A stretch of 64,000 bases of DNA from Mesorhizobium sp. WSM3859. Lineage in GTDB: Bacteria > Pseudomonadota > Alphaproteobacteria > Rhizobiales > Rhizobiaceae. Numbering within the stretch: position 1 is the first letter of the stretch; the number at the start of each line of letters is the position of its first letter. Made by a program: the position numbers and the translations under genes. The stretch covers positions 520,553-584,552 of the forward strand of contig NZ_NSGG01000001.1 of assembly GCF_002295065.1 (NCBI RefSeq), in the 5' to 3' direction. The notes under the pieces are model-generated. The model made no database searches and had not been told where the DNA came from. It saw only the letters and a list, made by a program, of their open reading frames with translations. Below, one piece after another: positions 25,545 through 34,857 of the stretch.

Positions 25545-26030
25545 ATGACCATCCCCGCCCCCTTCATCTCCGACCCGATGGCCATCGAGAAGGACTGGAT
25601 CGACTATAACGGCCATCTCAACATGGCCTATTACAACGTGCTGTTCGACCGCTGCTCCGACGTCGCCTTCGAGATGATGGGCATGGGGCCGAACTACGCC
25701 AAGGAACGGCGCCTCACCATCTACACTGCGGAAGTCCATGTCTGCTACGTGCAGGAGCTGCATCTCGACCACAAGGTGAAGGTCTCGTTTCAGCTCATCG
25801 ACCATGACGAAAAGCGGCTGAGGGCCTATCAGGAGATCCGCCACGTCGACGGCTGGTTGGCCGCGACCTCCGAGCAGCTGGCGCTGCATGTCGACATGGC
25901 CGGACCGAGGGTCGCGCCCTTCCCCGCCGACGTGATGGCCAAGGTGGACGCCATGCGCACCGCCCATGCCGCGCTGCCAATGCCGGAGCGCGCTGGCCGG
26001 TCGATCGGCATCAAACGCAAGAGCGCTTGA
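25545..26030 (+). CDS. 4HBT-type thioesterase family protein
   Basis: A 161-residue hot-dog-fold protein. WIDYNGHLNMAYYNVLFDRCSDVAFEMM contains the Asn-Gly-His and conserved Asp/Asn positions of 4-hydroxybenzoyl-CoA thioesterase-like enzymes. Substrate is an acyl-CoA of unknown type; relatives occur near carnitine catabolism genes. ATG 25545 with GAGGAAACC upstream. Divergent from the FAD-linked oxidase. Confidence 0.85.
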   Translation: MTIPAPFISDPMAIEKDWIDYNGHLNMAYYNVLFDRCSDVAFEMMGMGPNYAKERRLTIYTAEVHVCYVQELHLDHKVKVSFQLIDHDEKRLRAYQEIRHVDGWLAATSEQLALHVDMAGPRVAPFPADVMAKVDAMRTAHAALPMPERAGRSIGIKRKSA

Positions 26031-26176
26031 GGCACCTCACCGCCGGCGTTAACCTTACCAAGGTTTTAACGTGAACAACTCACTTGAGTCCGTTGAACGA
26101 CTCAGTGGCGCGTTTGAAAACCGCCGTACCGGGTTTGCGAGCGGGCGGCTGGCGGAATGCGGTACGAGGACAGTGC

Positions 26177-26374
26177 ATGAAAACCGACATCAAGGTCGAG
26201 GTGGAGCGCCTGGCGGCCGATCCGCGCATCACCGACTATGATTTCTGGCGATCGCTGAAGAACGTCAACAACGAGATCTTTCACATCGCCAACAACAACG
26301 AGCCTATCCCCTTCGACATGATCCGCTGGCGCGCGATTCTGACCCAGGCGCGCATGCGGCGCGGCCACGCCTGA
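26177..26374 (+). CDS. Conserved hypothetical small protein
   Basis: A 65-residue protein starting MKTDIKVEVERLAADPRITD, with central FWRSLKNVNNEIFHIANNNEPIPFDMIRWRAI. No signal peptide, membrane helix or known motif. Several Asn and Trp residues spread as in a compact helical fold. ATG 26177 follows GAGGACAGTGC; a longer frame from 26084 is open but lacks support. Function unknown. Confidence 0.65.
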   Translation: MKTDIKVEVERLAADPRITDYDFWRSLKNVNNEIFHIANNNEPIPFDMIRWRAILTQARMRRGHA

Positions 26375-26392
26375 TTCGTCCCCTCCGCTCCG

Positions 26393-26869
26393 TCATCTCT
26401 GCTTGAGCCCGCCCAGCGGCGAGCGCGGTTCGACCGGTGACGACTGGATGATGGCCGTGTTGGTCATCGCATAGGGAATGATCCGATCGATTACCCGCTC
26501 GAGTTCGCTCACCGAGCCGACATGCGCCAGCGCGATGAAACAGTCCTCGCCGGTCACGCGGTCGCATTGGGCGATTTCCGGCAGTTCGCGAATGATGTCC
26601 GCCACCACGGAAAGCTGTCCCGGGACCGGCCTGATCCTCAACCAGGCCGACAGTTTCAGCCCGAGCGCGGCCGGGTTGATCCTGACCGTATAAGCCTCGA
26701 TCACGCCATTCTCCTGCAGCTTGCGGATGCGCTCCGCCACGCTCGGCGCCGACAGCCCGACGGCACGCGCCAGTTCCGCCGTGCTGGTGCGCGCGTCCTT
26801 TTCCAGGAGCCGCAGGATCTTCAGGTCCACGGCATCCAGGTCGGCATTTTCATTTCGAAGGTTTTTCAA
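26393..26869 (-). CDS. Lrp/AsnC-family transcriptional regulator
   Basis: A 158-residue regulator. N-terminal HTH: LDAVDLKILRLLEKDARTSTAELARAVGLSAPSVAERIRKLQENGVI; C-terminal RAM domain ending in ERVIDRIIPYAMTNTAIIQSSPV, as in Lrp/AsnC. Start is TTG 26869 with GGAAG upstream, as no in-frame ATG fits. It is divergent from an EamA exporter, 88 bases away, and probably controls it in response to an amino acid. Confidence 0.92.
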   Translation of the reverse strand: MKNLRNENADLDAVDLKILRLLEKDARTSTAELARAVGLSAPSVAERIRKLQENGVIEAYTVRINPAALGLKLSAWLRIRPVPGQLSVVADIIRELPEIAQCDRVTGEDCFIALAHVGSVSELERVIDRIIPYAMTNTAIIQSSPVEPRSPLGGLKQR

Positions 26870-26957
26870 TTTTTTTATCTTCCATTGGAAGTTAGAAAAT
26901 CAAATAGGCCGCCGATCACACATGTAAGTCGTGCATTTCGCCTGCGATAATGCGCGC

Positions 26958-27878
26958 ATGATCGGACAAACGCAAACTCCAGCTGCAAACCACGTCACCA
27001 GCAGGACCGACGCCCCGCGCCCTGTCCTTGCCCTCGGCGGATTGGCCAATGCGCTGCCGCCGCATGTCTGGTTCTGCGTCAGTGCGGTGTTCCACTATCT
27101 CGGACCGGCTTTCGCGGTGCTGCTTTTCGATCAGGTCGGCGTGCTCGGCATGGCCTGGCTGCGCATCGCGACCGCCGCTCTCATCTTCGCCCCTTTGACT
27201 AGGCCCTGGCGCGTCTTCGCGCGCGCCGACCGCGCTCAGCGACTGCTGTTGCTGGCCTTCGGCGCCTGCCTTGCGGTGATGAACTGCTCGTTCTATCTGG
27301 CGCTCGACCGCCTGCCGATCTCGCTGGTGGCGGCGATCGAATTCGTCAGCACGATCGGGGTCGCGCTGGTCGGCCTGCGCAGCCCGCGCAACTTTGCCGC
27401 GCTGGCTGTCGCCGTGATCGGCACCTTGCTGCTCATCGACGTGAAATGGTCGAGCGATCCGGCCGGCCTGTTCTGGGCCTTTCTCAACGGCGCTCTCTTC
27501 GTCGGCTACATCGTGATCGGCCATCGCATTGCCCAGACCGGCATCGGGATTGCCGGCCTCGGCGCCGGCATGGCGGTCGCATTCTTCATCGTGCTGCCGA
27601 TCGGCTTCCGCGAAGCGCTGCCCGCCTTCTCATCGCCGCAACTGCTTGTCGCCGCGATCGGCGTCGGCGTCTGCTCCTCGGTCATCCCCTATATCTGCGA
27701 CCAGCTCGCCATGGCGAGGCTGCCGCGCGCGAGCTTCGCGCTGATGCTGTCGCTCCTTCCGCTCACGGCAACATTGATCGGGGTCATCGTGCTGCGCCAG
27801 GTGCCGAGCGTCACCGACTGCATCGGCATTGCGCTGGTCATCGCCGGCGTCGCTTTCCACAAACCGGCATTGGAGTGA
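26958..27878 (+). CDS. EamA-family (DMT) exporter, RhtA-like
   Basis: A 306-residue protein with about ten membrane helices in two EamA repeats. The FCVSAVFHYLGPAFAVLLFDQVGVLGMAWLRI start and ALDRLPISLVAAIEFVSTIGVAL are close to RhtA, which exports threonine and homoserine. With the divergent Lrp-type regulator, an amino-acid efflux role is plausible. ATG 26958 used; a GTG at 26931 is an alternative. Confidence 0.88.
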   Translation: MIGQTQTPAANHVTSRTDAPRPVLALGGLANALPPHVWFCVSAVFHYLGPAFAVLLFDQVGVLGMAWLRIATAALIFAPLTRPWRVFARADRAQRLLLLAFGACLAVMNCSFYLALDRLPISLVAAIEFVSTIGVALVGLRSPRNFAALAVAVIGTLLLIDVKWSSDPAGLFWAFLNGALFVGYIVIGHRIAQTGIGIAGLGAGMAVAFFIVLPIGFREALPAFSSPQLLVAAIGVGVCSSVIPYICDQLAMARLPRASFALMLSLLPLTATLIGVIVLRQVPSVTDCIGIALVIAGVAFHKPALE

Positions 27879-27898
27879 TCCATCGACGTTGCCATTTG

Positions 27899-27944
27899 AG
27901 GCGTGTCGTTTGCAGGCCTGCCTCACCTGAATATCAGCACGCCT
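27899..27944 (-). repeat. Stop-abutting palindromic element, short copy (dienelactone hydrolase)
   Basis: Outer arms AGGCGTG and CACGCCT are perfectly complementary. On the minus strand the element starts inside the gene stop: TGA overlaps AGG. The segment CTGATATTCAGGTGAGGC matches the copies at 13168 and 59368; the interior of the long form is missing. Confidence 0.85.
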
Positions 27945-28840
27945 CAGGCCAGCTTTTCCTTCAGGAAAGCAACCGTCCGGCCCCAGGCGAGATCGGCGGC
28001 TTTCTTGTCATAGCGCGCGGCCGAGGTGTCGTTGTTGAAGGCGTGGTTGGCGCCCTCATAGACATAGACCTTGTATTCGACATGCGCGGCGTCGAGCGCT
28101 TTCTTGTAGGCATCGATGCCGGCATTGGTCCGGCTGTCGAGACCGGCATAGTGAAGGAGCAGCGGCGCCTTGATCTTCGCAGCATCCTCCGCCTTGGGCT
28201 GCATGCCGTAATAGGCGACGCCGGCGCTGAGGTCGAGCGCATGGACGGCAAGCTGGTTCACCGCGCCGCCGCCCCAGCAGAAACCGACCGCACCGACCTT
28301 GGCGTTACCATCCTTGAGGCTCTTGAGGTACGCGACCGTCGCCACGCCGTCGGCCGCGACCTGTGCGGGATCGAGCTTGGTGAACATGTCGCGCGCCCTG
28401 TCCTCGTCGGAAGGCGTGCCACCAAGCGGCGACAGGAAATCCGGCGCCAGCGCGATGAATCCTTCCAGCGCCACGCGCCGGGCGACATCGCGGATATGCG
28501 GGTTCAGCCCCCTGTTCTCATGGATGACGATAACGGTGCCGAGTCTGCCCGACTGGTCGGCCGGCTTGACCAGGTAGGCTTTGATCTCGCCGCTCGAGCC
28601 AGGATAGGTGATGTCCTCGCCCTTAACGCGGCTGTCGTCCTCGGCGACGATCGCCGCCTTTGCGGAATTGGCCGCCAGCATCGGTGCGATCGCGGCCGCC
28701 GCGGCGCCCGAGCCCGCCAGCCTCGTCAACTGCTCCATGAAGCGGCGCCGGTCGAGCGTCAGATGCGTGTATTCGTCATAGGCGTCGATCATCGCCTGCG
28801 TGATGATGGGTTGCGTGGGCTTGGCAACGGGTTCGGTCAT
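27944..28840 (-). CDS. Dienelactone hydrolase family protein, putatively exported
   Basis: An alpha/beta hydrolase of 298 aa. The catalytic Cys is in GFCWGGG, the Asp in HYAGLDSRTN and the His in YEGANHAFNND, the DLH triad. Residues about 30-60 (DRRRFMEQLTRLAGSGAAAAAIAPMLAANSAKA) look like a twin-arginine-type signal placed after an N-terminal extension, common in this subgroup. Acts on cyclic esters or related bonds; true substrate unknown. ATG 28840. The stop codon lies within the palindromic repeat element. Confidence 0.9.
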   Translation of the reverse strand: MTEPVAKPTQPIITQAMIDAYDEYTHLTLDRRRFMEQLTRLAGSGAAAAAIAPMLAANSAKAAIVAEDDSRVKGEDITYPGSSGEIKAYLVKPADQSGRLGTVIVIHENRGLNPHIRDVARRVALEGFIALAPDFLSPLGGTPSDEDRARDMFTKLDPAQVAADGVATVAYLKSLKDGNAKVGAVGFCWGGGAVNQLAVHALDLSAGVAYYGMQPKAEDAAKIKAPLLLHYAGLDSRTNAGIDAYKKALDAAHVEYKVYVYEGANHAFNNDTSAARYDKKAADLAWGRTVAFLKEKLA

Positions 28841-28857
28841 GGCTGTCCTCGACGTAG

Positions 28858-28958
28858 TGCATGTCGCCCAAAAGTGCGCAGCGGTTTTGGGACGACGACA
28901 TGCATCAAGCAACAACCTAAAGCGCGACACGGGAATCCATTTCCGACGTGGCGCGCCT
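28858..28958 (-). repeat. Leader-type repeat with two hairpins (dienelactone hydrolase gene)
   Basis: First hairpin TGCATGTCG...CGACATGCA with inner CCCAAAA/TTTTGGG; second AGCGCGACACGG...CCGACGTGGCGCGCCT. The same two-part element lies at 56065 before azlC. It ends 17 bases before the start codon at 28840. Confidence 0.85.
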
Positions 28959-29183
28959 TAGGCGGGTGGTCCGCAAGATAGGGTCGAAAGTTGCACGGTC
29001 CAGTCACGCCGGGGTGACGATGCCGCGAGGGAGTCCTGGCGGAGCCGCCCGCCCTGCGCGCCGGGAAGCCAGCTTGATCCATCACATTTTGGTCATTTCC
29101 GAAAGGCTTGACGGTGCTGTCACATTAGGAGGCGAATTTGCCGGAGCCGCCTCACCGATACGAATGACGAAAAGGGGAATGCC

Positions 29184-29618
29184 ATGAACGTCCAGGACAT
29201 CATCAACACCGTTTCCTCGAAGGCCGGCCTCGACGAGCCCACCACCGAGAAGGTTGTCGGCACCATCTTCTCCGTGCTGGAGCACGAAGCGGAAGGCACC
29301 AGCGTTTCGTCTTTTTTCGCCCAGATCCCCGGCGCCGACGCGCTGGCGCAGAAATATGACGTGATGGCCGCCGGTGCGGCCAATTCGGGCGGCGGCCTTT
29401 TATCGTCGCTGCAAGGGGCGCTTGGAGGCGTGCTCGGCGAAAAGGCCGGCGCGCTGATCAATGGCATAGCGGCGCTCAAAGCGTCCGGCCTCGACATGGC
29501 GCAGATCCGGCAGGCCGGCGAGACCTTGATCAAGCAGGCCGAAGCCGCCGCCGGTCCCGACCTGACCAACCAGGTGCTGGACCAGGTGCCCAGCCTACGG
29601 GGCCATCTCGGGCTTTGA
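29184..29618 (+). CDS. DUF2267-like protein
   Basis: A 144-residue protein starting MNVQDIINTVSSKAGLDEPT and ending in TNQVLDQVPSLRGHLGL, with helical pairs and Gly-rich turns in SGGGLLSSLQGALGGVLGEKAGAL. This fits the DUF2267/DUF2780-type helical families of unknown role. ATG follows AAAAGGGG. Its 3' end faces the PQQ dehydrogenase gene convergently, 9 bases apart. Confidence 0.7.
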   Translation: MNVQDIINTVSSKAGLDEPTTEKVVGTIFSVLEHEAEGTSVSSFFAQIPGADALAQKYDVMAAGAANSGGGLLSSLQGALGGVLGEKAGALINGIAALKASGLDMAQIRQAGETLIKQAEAAAGPDLTNQVLDQVPSLRGHLGL

Positions 29619-29627
29619 AGCCCGCCC

Positions 29628-31943
29628 TCACTTGGGCAGCGTGTAAGCCATGACATAGTCGCCCGGCTTGGTGCCGACCGAGCCGTGCCCGCCGGCGACG
29701 ATGACGACAAACTGGCGGCCGTCGGCGACCGTATAGGTCATCGGTGTCGACTGTCCGCCCGCCGGCAGCCGCGCCCGCCAGAGCTGCCTGCCGGTGGTGA
29801 GGTCGTAGGCGCGCAGATAGTCGTCGACCGCCGCGCCCAGGAAAGCGACGCCGCCCGCCGTGATCATCGGCCCGCCTATGCCAGGAACGCCGACCTTGAG
29901 CGGCAGCGGCAGCGGCGTCATGTCGTAGACGGTGCCGTTGCGGTGCTTGTAGGCGATGTTTCCCGTCTTGAGATCGATGCCGGCGACATAGCCCCAGGGC
30001 GGCGCCTGGCAGGGAATGCCGAGCGGCGACAGGAACGGTCCCATCACCACTGCGTAAGGCGCGCCCTCGTTGCGGTTCAGCCCCTGCTCGCTGCCCTTGG
30101 TGTTGTCGCCCGGCGCCGGCACGTCCGCGCGCGGAACGAGCCTCGAGGTAAAGGCGAGATAGGTCGGCATGCCGAACATCACCTGCCGCACCGGGTCGAC
30201 CGCGACGCCGCCCCAGTTGAAGACGCCGAAATTGCCGGGATAGATCAGCGAGCCCTGCAATGAGGGCGGCGTGTAACGCCCCTCATAGCGCAGCTTCTTC
30301 AATTCGATCCGGCACGCCAGCTGGTCGAATAGGGTGATGCCCCACATGTCGGCGCCGGTCAGCGGCTTCGGATTGAACGACAGGTCGGAGGCCGGCTGCG
30401 TCGGCGAGGCATGATCGCCTTCAATCGCCCCGCCAGGCGCCGGCACTTCCTTCACCGGAATGATCGGCTCGCCGGTGCGCCGGTCGAGCACGTAAAGATC
30501 GCCCTGCTTGGTCGGCCCGACCAGCGCAGGCACGACGCCGCTCGTCGTGGTGATGTCGACCAGCGACGGCTGCGCCGGCACGTCCATGTCCCACAGATCG
30601 TGATGCACGGTCTGCCGCACCCACCGCAATTGCCCGGTGTTGAGGTCGAGCGCGGTGATCGATGAGGAGAATTTCTCGACATTGGCGCTGCGGCCCATGC
30701 CGAGCTGGTCCGGCGTCTGGTTGCCGAGCGGCACGTAGAGCAGTCCGAGCTTCTCGTCGGCGCTGGCGGTCGACCACATGTTGGGAGAATTGTGGGTGTA
30801 GGTTTGCCCGGCGGGCAGCGGCGTCGTCACCTCCGGATTGCCGGAATCCCAGTTCCACAGCAGCGCGCCTGTGTCGACGTCGAAGGCACGGATGACGCCC
30901 GACGGCTCCTCGGTCGAGTAATTGTCGTTGACCGCGCCGCCGACGATGATCTTGCCGGCGGCGATCAGCGGCGCCGATGTCGAATAATAATAGCCCGACT
31001 TCGGATAGGGCATGTTGACCATCAGGTTCAGCGTGCCGCCCTCGGCGAAGGACGGACACACCTGCCCATTCGCGGCGTCGAGCGCGACCAGGCGAGCGTC
31101 CGACGTCGGCAGGTAGACGCGCTGCGCGCAGGGCTGGCCGGCGGCGATCTTGGCGTCGGCGTAGTAGGACACGCCGCGACAGGTCTGGTGCTGGCGGTTG
31201 GGGTCGAGCTTGATCTTCGGATCGTAGCGCCATTTTTCCTTGCCGGTCGCTGCATCGATGGCGATGGCGAAATTATGCGGCGTGCAGATGTAGAGCGCAT
31301 CGCCGATCTTCAGCGGCGTCACCTGATAGGTCGTCTCGCCGATATCGTCGGGGCCTTTCACGTCACCGGTGCGGTAGGTCCAGGCCGGCTGCAATTTGGC
31401 GACATTGTCCGGCGTGATCTGGTCGAGCGGCGAATAGCGCTGGCCGAAAGGCGTGCGGCCATAGAAGTGCCACTCGCCTGCCGGCATGTCGCCACCGAGG
31501 TTGGCAGCTGTCGTAATCTTCTCAGTGCCGAGCGTCCCCGCGATATCCTTGGGATCGGCCGTCATCGAATAACCGGCGACCGCCAGCGAGGCGAGCACCG
31601 CCAGAATCAGCGGCGCGCGACCGTCCGGACCGCGCAAGCCCCGCCTTGCCCACGGGGTCAAAAGCCACAGGGCAATGAGCACGATGACGCCGCCGCGCGG
31701 GCCGAGCTGCCACCAGTCGAAGCCGATCTCCCACACTGCCCAGCACAAAGTGGCGAGCACGAACAGCGCGTAGAGCCAGAGCGATGTCGACCTGCGCCTG
31801 AAAAGCAGCCAGGCGGTGATCAGGAACACAAGTCCGGCGATCAAGTAGTACCAACTGCCCCCCAGCACTGCGAGCCAGATGCCGCCGCCGCCGAGAATGA
31901 GACCGATGAGGAAGAGGACGAGGGAGGTGATGGTGACAGCCAA
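29628..31943 (-). CDS. gcd: Membrane-bound PQQ-dependent glucose dehydrogenase
   Basis: Oxidises glucose to gluconolactone in the periplasm, passing electrons to ubiquinone. The first 140 residues hold five membrane helices (TSLVLFLIGLILGGGGIWLAV onward), then an eight-bladed propeller with PAGEWHFYGRTPFGQRYSPLDQITPDNVAKLQPAWTYRTG and THNSPNMWSTASADEKLGLLYVPLGNQTPD. Start is TTG 31943 with AAGGAG at 7-base spacing, as no ATG fits before the first helix; 771 aa, the usual size. The enzyme needs PQQ, but no pqq genes lie in the window. Confidence 0.92.
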   Translation of the reverse strand: MAVTITSLVLFLIGLILGGGGIWLAVLGGSWYYLIAGLVFLITAWLLFRRRSTSLWLYALFVLATLCWAVWEIGFDWWQLGPRGGVIVLIALWLLTPWARRGLRGPDGRAPLILAVLASLAVAGYSMTADPKDIAGTLGTEKITTAANLGGDMPAGEWHFYGRTPFGQRYSPLDQITPDNVAKLQPAWTYRTGDVKGPDDIGETTYQVTPLKIGDALYICTPHNFAIAIDAATGKEKWRYDPKIKLDPNRQHQTCRGVSYYADAKIAAGQPCAQRVYLPTSDARLVALDAANGQVCPSFAEGGTLNLMVNMPYPKSGYYYSTSAPLIAAGKIIVGGAVNDNYSTEEPSGVIRAFDVDTGALLWNWDSGNPEVTTPLPAGQTYTHNSPNMWSTASADEKLGLLYVPLGNQTPDQLGMGRSANVEKFSSSITALDLNTGQLRWVRQTVHHDLWDMDVPAQPSLVDITTTSGVVPALVGPTKQGDLYVLDRRTGEPIIPVKEVPAPGGAIEGDHASPTQPASDLSFNPKPLTGADMWGITLFDQLACRIELKKLRYEGRYTPPSLQGSLIYPGNFGVFNWGGVAVDPVRQVMFGMPTYLAFTSRLVPRADVPAPGDNTKGSEQGLNRNEGAPYAVVMGPFLSPLGIPCQAPPWGYVAGIDLKTGNIAYKHRNGTVYDMTPLPLPLKVGVPGIGGPMITAGGVAFLGAAVDDYLRAYDLTTGRQLWRARLPAGGQSTPMTYTVADGRQFVVIVAGGHGSVGTKPGDYVMAYTLPK

Positions 31944-31975
31944 GACGGTGCTCCTTCGACTGTTGCGCGCATCAA

Positions 31976-32019
31976 GCAATTCCAGGAAAAGTGTGAAGCG
32001 GTTTTCCGTCCGGAATTGC
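31976..32019 (-). repeat. Leader-type palindromic repeat (gcd)
   Basis: GCAATTCCAGGAAAAGTGTG and GGTTTTCCGTCCGGAATTGC form the two-stem hairpin also seen at 25442. It lies 32 bases upstream of the gcd start, in the same orientation as the other copies. Confidence 0.85.
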
Positions 32020-32184
32020 GTCAAACAAAGATAGAGCCGCCAGGCGACGTCATGCCGTCCCTGCCCTGCCGTTACAGCTTTCCCTTGCCCGCTCCGGCTG
32101 TCAAGTTGGTCCGGGACACGCGAAACTAGAACAAAACGTAGACAAGTTCTGGTCTTTCGCTGCCGAATCACTACATTCGGGGCG

Positions 32185-34824
32185 ATGTCGGGCTTTTCCG
32201 AAGATATGCCTTTTTTCGATGAACCGAATGCGCGGCCCGCTGCGGCCCCGTCCGGCATAGCTGCGCGCGCCATGGCGGCGCGCAGCGGGCAGAACAGCGC
32301 ACCCGATTACCTGAAGGGTCTGAACCCCGAGCAGCGTCTCGCCGTCGAAACGACAGAAGGCCCGGTCCTGGTGCTGGCCGGCGCCGGCACCGGCAAGACG
32401 CGCGTGCTCACCACCCGCATCGCCCACATTCTTGCCACCGGCAGGGCTTTCCCGTCGCAGATCCTGGCCGTCACCTTTACCAACAAGGCCGCGCGCGAGA
32501 TGAAGCAGCGCATCGGCCATCTGATCGGCGAAGGCAATGTCGAGGGCATGCCGTGGCTCGGCACCTTCCATTCGATTGGTGTCAAGCTATTACGCCGTCA
32601 TGCCGAGCTTGCCGGGCTGAAATCCGACTTCACCATCCTCGACACCGACGACGTGGTGCGGCTGATCAAGCAATTAATCCAGGCCGAGGGCCTGGACGAC
32701 AAGCGGTGGCCGGCCAAGACCTTCGCCCAGATGCTCGACAACTGGAAGAACAAGGGGCTCGGTCCCGACGAGATTGCGGAAGGCGACGCGCGTAGCTTCG
32801 GCAACGGCAAAGGCCGCCAGCTCTATAAGGCCTATCAGGAGCGGCTGCAGACGCTGAATTCCTGCGACTTCGGCGATCTGCTCTACCATCCGATCCGCAT
32901 CTTCCGCGCCTACCCGGACGTGCTGAAGGAATACCACCGCAAGTTCAAATACATACTGGTCGACGAGTACCAGGACACCAACACCGCGCAGTACATGTGG
33001 CTGCGGCTGCTGGCGCAGCGCCCCAATGCCGGGCGCGGTGCATCGGCCGAAGGCCGCAAGCCCGACCGGGCGTCGGCCGGTCAGGCCGCCCCCGCGGAGG
33101 CCAGCGAGCGGAGCGAGCGCGCGGCCGTGAGCGAGAACAAAGTTAATATTTGCTGCGTCGGCGACGACGACCAGTCGATCTATGGCTGGCGCGGCGCCGA
33201 GGTCGATAACATCCTGCGCTTCGACAAGGATTTTCCCGGCGCCACCATCATAAGGCTGGAGCGCAACTATCGCTCCACCGCGCATATCCTGGGCGCTGCC
33301 TCCCACCTCATCGCCCACAATGAGGGCCGCTTCGGCAAAACGCTGTTCACCGACCGCAACGATCCCGAGGACGACAAGGTGCATGTCCATGCCGCCTGGG
33401 ACTCGGAGGAAGAGGCCAGAGCCGTCGGCGACGCGATCGAGGCTTATCAGCGGCAGAAGCACAATCTCAACGACATGGCGATTCTTGTCCGCGCGTCTTT
33501 CCAGATGCGCGCCTTCGAAGACCGCTTCATCACGCTCGGCCTCAACTACCGCGTCATCGGCGGCCCGCGCTTCTATGAGCGGCTGGAAATCCGCGACGCA
33601 TTGGCCTTCTTCCGCGTCGTGGCGAATGGCGGCGACGACCTTGCCTTCGAACGCATCGTCAACGTGCCGAAGCGCGGGCTGGGCGAAGCCACCATCCGTC
33701 AAATTCATGATACCGCCCGCGCGATGCGCATTCCGATGCTGGAGGCCGCCGCCACGCTCGCCGAAAGCGACGAGCTGAAGCCGAAGCCGCGCGCAGCACT
33801 CCGCGAGGTCGCGGCCAATTTCGAGCGCTGGCAAAAAGCGCTGGAGACCACGCCGCACACCGAGCTCGCAGAGACCATTCTCGAAGAGAGCGGCTACACC
33901 GACATGTGGAAGAACGACCGTTCCGCGGACGCGCCGGGGCGGCTGGAGAACCTGAAAGAGCTGATCCGCTCCATGGAGGAGTATGAATCGCTTCGCTCGT
34001 TTCTCGAGCATGTCGCGCTCGTCATGGATGCCGAGCAGAATGCCGAGCAGGATGCGGTCTCGATCATGACGCTGCACTCCGCCAAGGGCCTCGAATTCGA
34101 GACCGTCTTTCTCCCCGGCTGGGAAGAGGGCCTGTTCCCGCACCAGCGCGCGCTGGATGAAGGCGGCCGCTCCGGCCTGGAGGAAGAACGCCGCCTTGCC
34201 TATGTCGGACTGACGCGGGCGAAGAAGAACCTGCACATCTGGTTCGTCTCCAACCGCCAGATCCACGGGCTGTGGCAATCGACCATCCCGTCGCGCTTCG
34301 TCGACGAGCTGCCGGAAACCCATATCGACATCGCCGAGGGCGGCAATAGCTACGGCGGCTACGGCAATCCCTATGGCGGCGGCGCTTTTGCATCGGGACG
34401 CGGTGGCGGCCGGCAGAACCCCTATGGCGCCTCGCGCTTCGACAATGTCGGGGCGAAGGACCAGGGCAGCTTCTCCAACACCTATGCCACGCCCGGCTGG
34501 CAACGCGCCCAGGCCAACCGCACCGAAGCGACCGACCGCAACTGGGGCACCCGCTCCGGCCACCAGGTCGAGCGCATCGGCTATGGCGAGACCGATAGCG
34601 GCTACGGCGCAGGCCGCACCTCGGTGAAAGGCCGCACCATCGAGGGCGAGCTGGTCGCCAAATCCGTCGCCGACACGCCGTCCGCCTTCAATGTCGGCGA
34701 CCGCGTGTTCCACCAGAAATTCGGCAACGGCAACATCGCGGCGATCGAAGGCAATAAGCTCACCATCGACTTCGACAAGGCCGGCCAGAAACGCGTGCTG
34801 GACGGGTTTGTCATCGGCGTTTAA
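32185..34824 (+). CDS. uvrD: UvrD/PcrA-type DNA helicase with a 37-residue insertion
   Basis: 3'-5' SF1A helicase for repair and replication restart. 879 aa. Motif I LAGAGTGKTRV, Ia FTNKAAREMKQRI, II VDEYQDTNTAQ, III CVGDDDQSIYGWRGA, IV RLERNYRS, V TLHSAKGLEFETVFLPG and VI RRLAYVGLTRAKK are present. Residues about 283-319 (GRGASAEGRKPDRASAGQAA onward) sit between motifs II and III where relatives have only a few residues. The C-terminal tail from about 720 is Gly-, Tyr- and Asn-rich, ending in a Tudor-like FNVGDRVFHQKFGNGNIAAIEG. Confidence 0.95.
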   Translation: MSGFSEDMPFFDEPNARPAAAPSGIAARAMAARSGQNSAPDYLKGLNPEQRLAVETTEGPVLVLAGAGTGKTRVLTTRIAHILATGRAFPSQILAVTFTNKAAREMKQRIGHLIGEGNVEGMPWLGTFHSIGVKLLRRHAELAGLKSDFTILDTDDVVRLIKQLIQAEGLDDKRWPAKTFAQMLDNWKNKGLGPDEIAEGDARSFGNGKGRQLYKAYQERLQTLNSCDFGDLLYHPIRIFRAYPDVLKEYHRKFKYILVDEYQDTNTAQYMWLRLLAQRPNAGRGASAEGRKPDRASAGQAAPAEASERSERAAVSENKVNICCVGDDDQSIYGWRGAEVDNILRFDKDFPGATIIRLERNYRSTAHILGAASHLIAHNEGRFGKTLFTDRNDPEDDKVHVHAAWDSEEEARAVGDAIEAYQRQKHNLNDMAILVRASFQMRAFEDRFITLGLNYRVIGGPRFYERLEIRDALAFFRVVANGGDDLAFERIVNVPKRGLGEATIRQIHDTARAMRIPMLEAAATLAESDELKPKPRAALREVAANFERWQKALETTPHTELAETILEESGYTDMWKNDRSADAPGRLENLKELIRSMEEYESLRSFLEHVALVMDAEQNAEQDAVSIMTLHSAKGLEFETVFLPGWEEGLFPHQRALDEGGRSGLEEERRLAYVGLTRAKKNLHIWFVSNRQIHGLWQSTIPSRFVDELPETHIDIAEGGNSYGGYGNPYGGGAFASGRGGGRQNPYGASRFDNVGAKDQGSFSNTYATPGWQRAQANRTEATDRNWGTRSGHQVERIGYGETDSGYGAGRTSVKGRTIEGELVAKSVADTPSAFNVGDRVFHQKFGNGNIAAIEGNKLTIDFDKAGQKRVLDGFVIGV

Positions 34825-34857
34825 TATCCCGCAAAACGCTCGACAATAAGTATAAAA

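Noticed and set aside
27446..28981. 511-residue plus-strand ORF
   Set aside because: Overlaps the EamA exporter in another frame and the dienelactone hydrolase in antisense; low-complexity composition and no domain.
28948..29187. 79-residue plus-strand ORF before the DUF2267-like gene
   Set aside because: No RBS, no homology and starts in the second hairpin of a repeat element.
32674..34713. 679-residue minus-strand ORF opposite uvrD
   Set aside because: Shadow of a clear helicase gene; no recognisable protein family.
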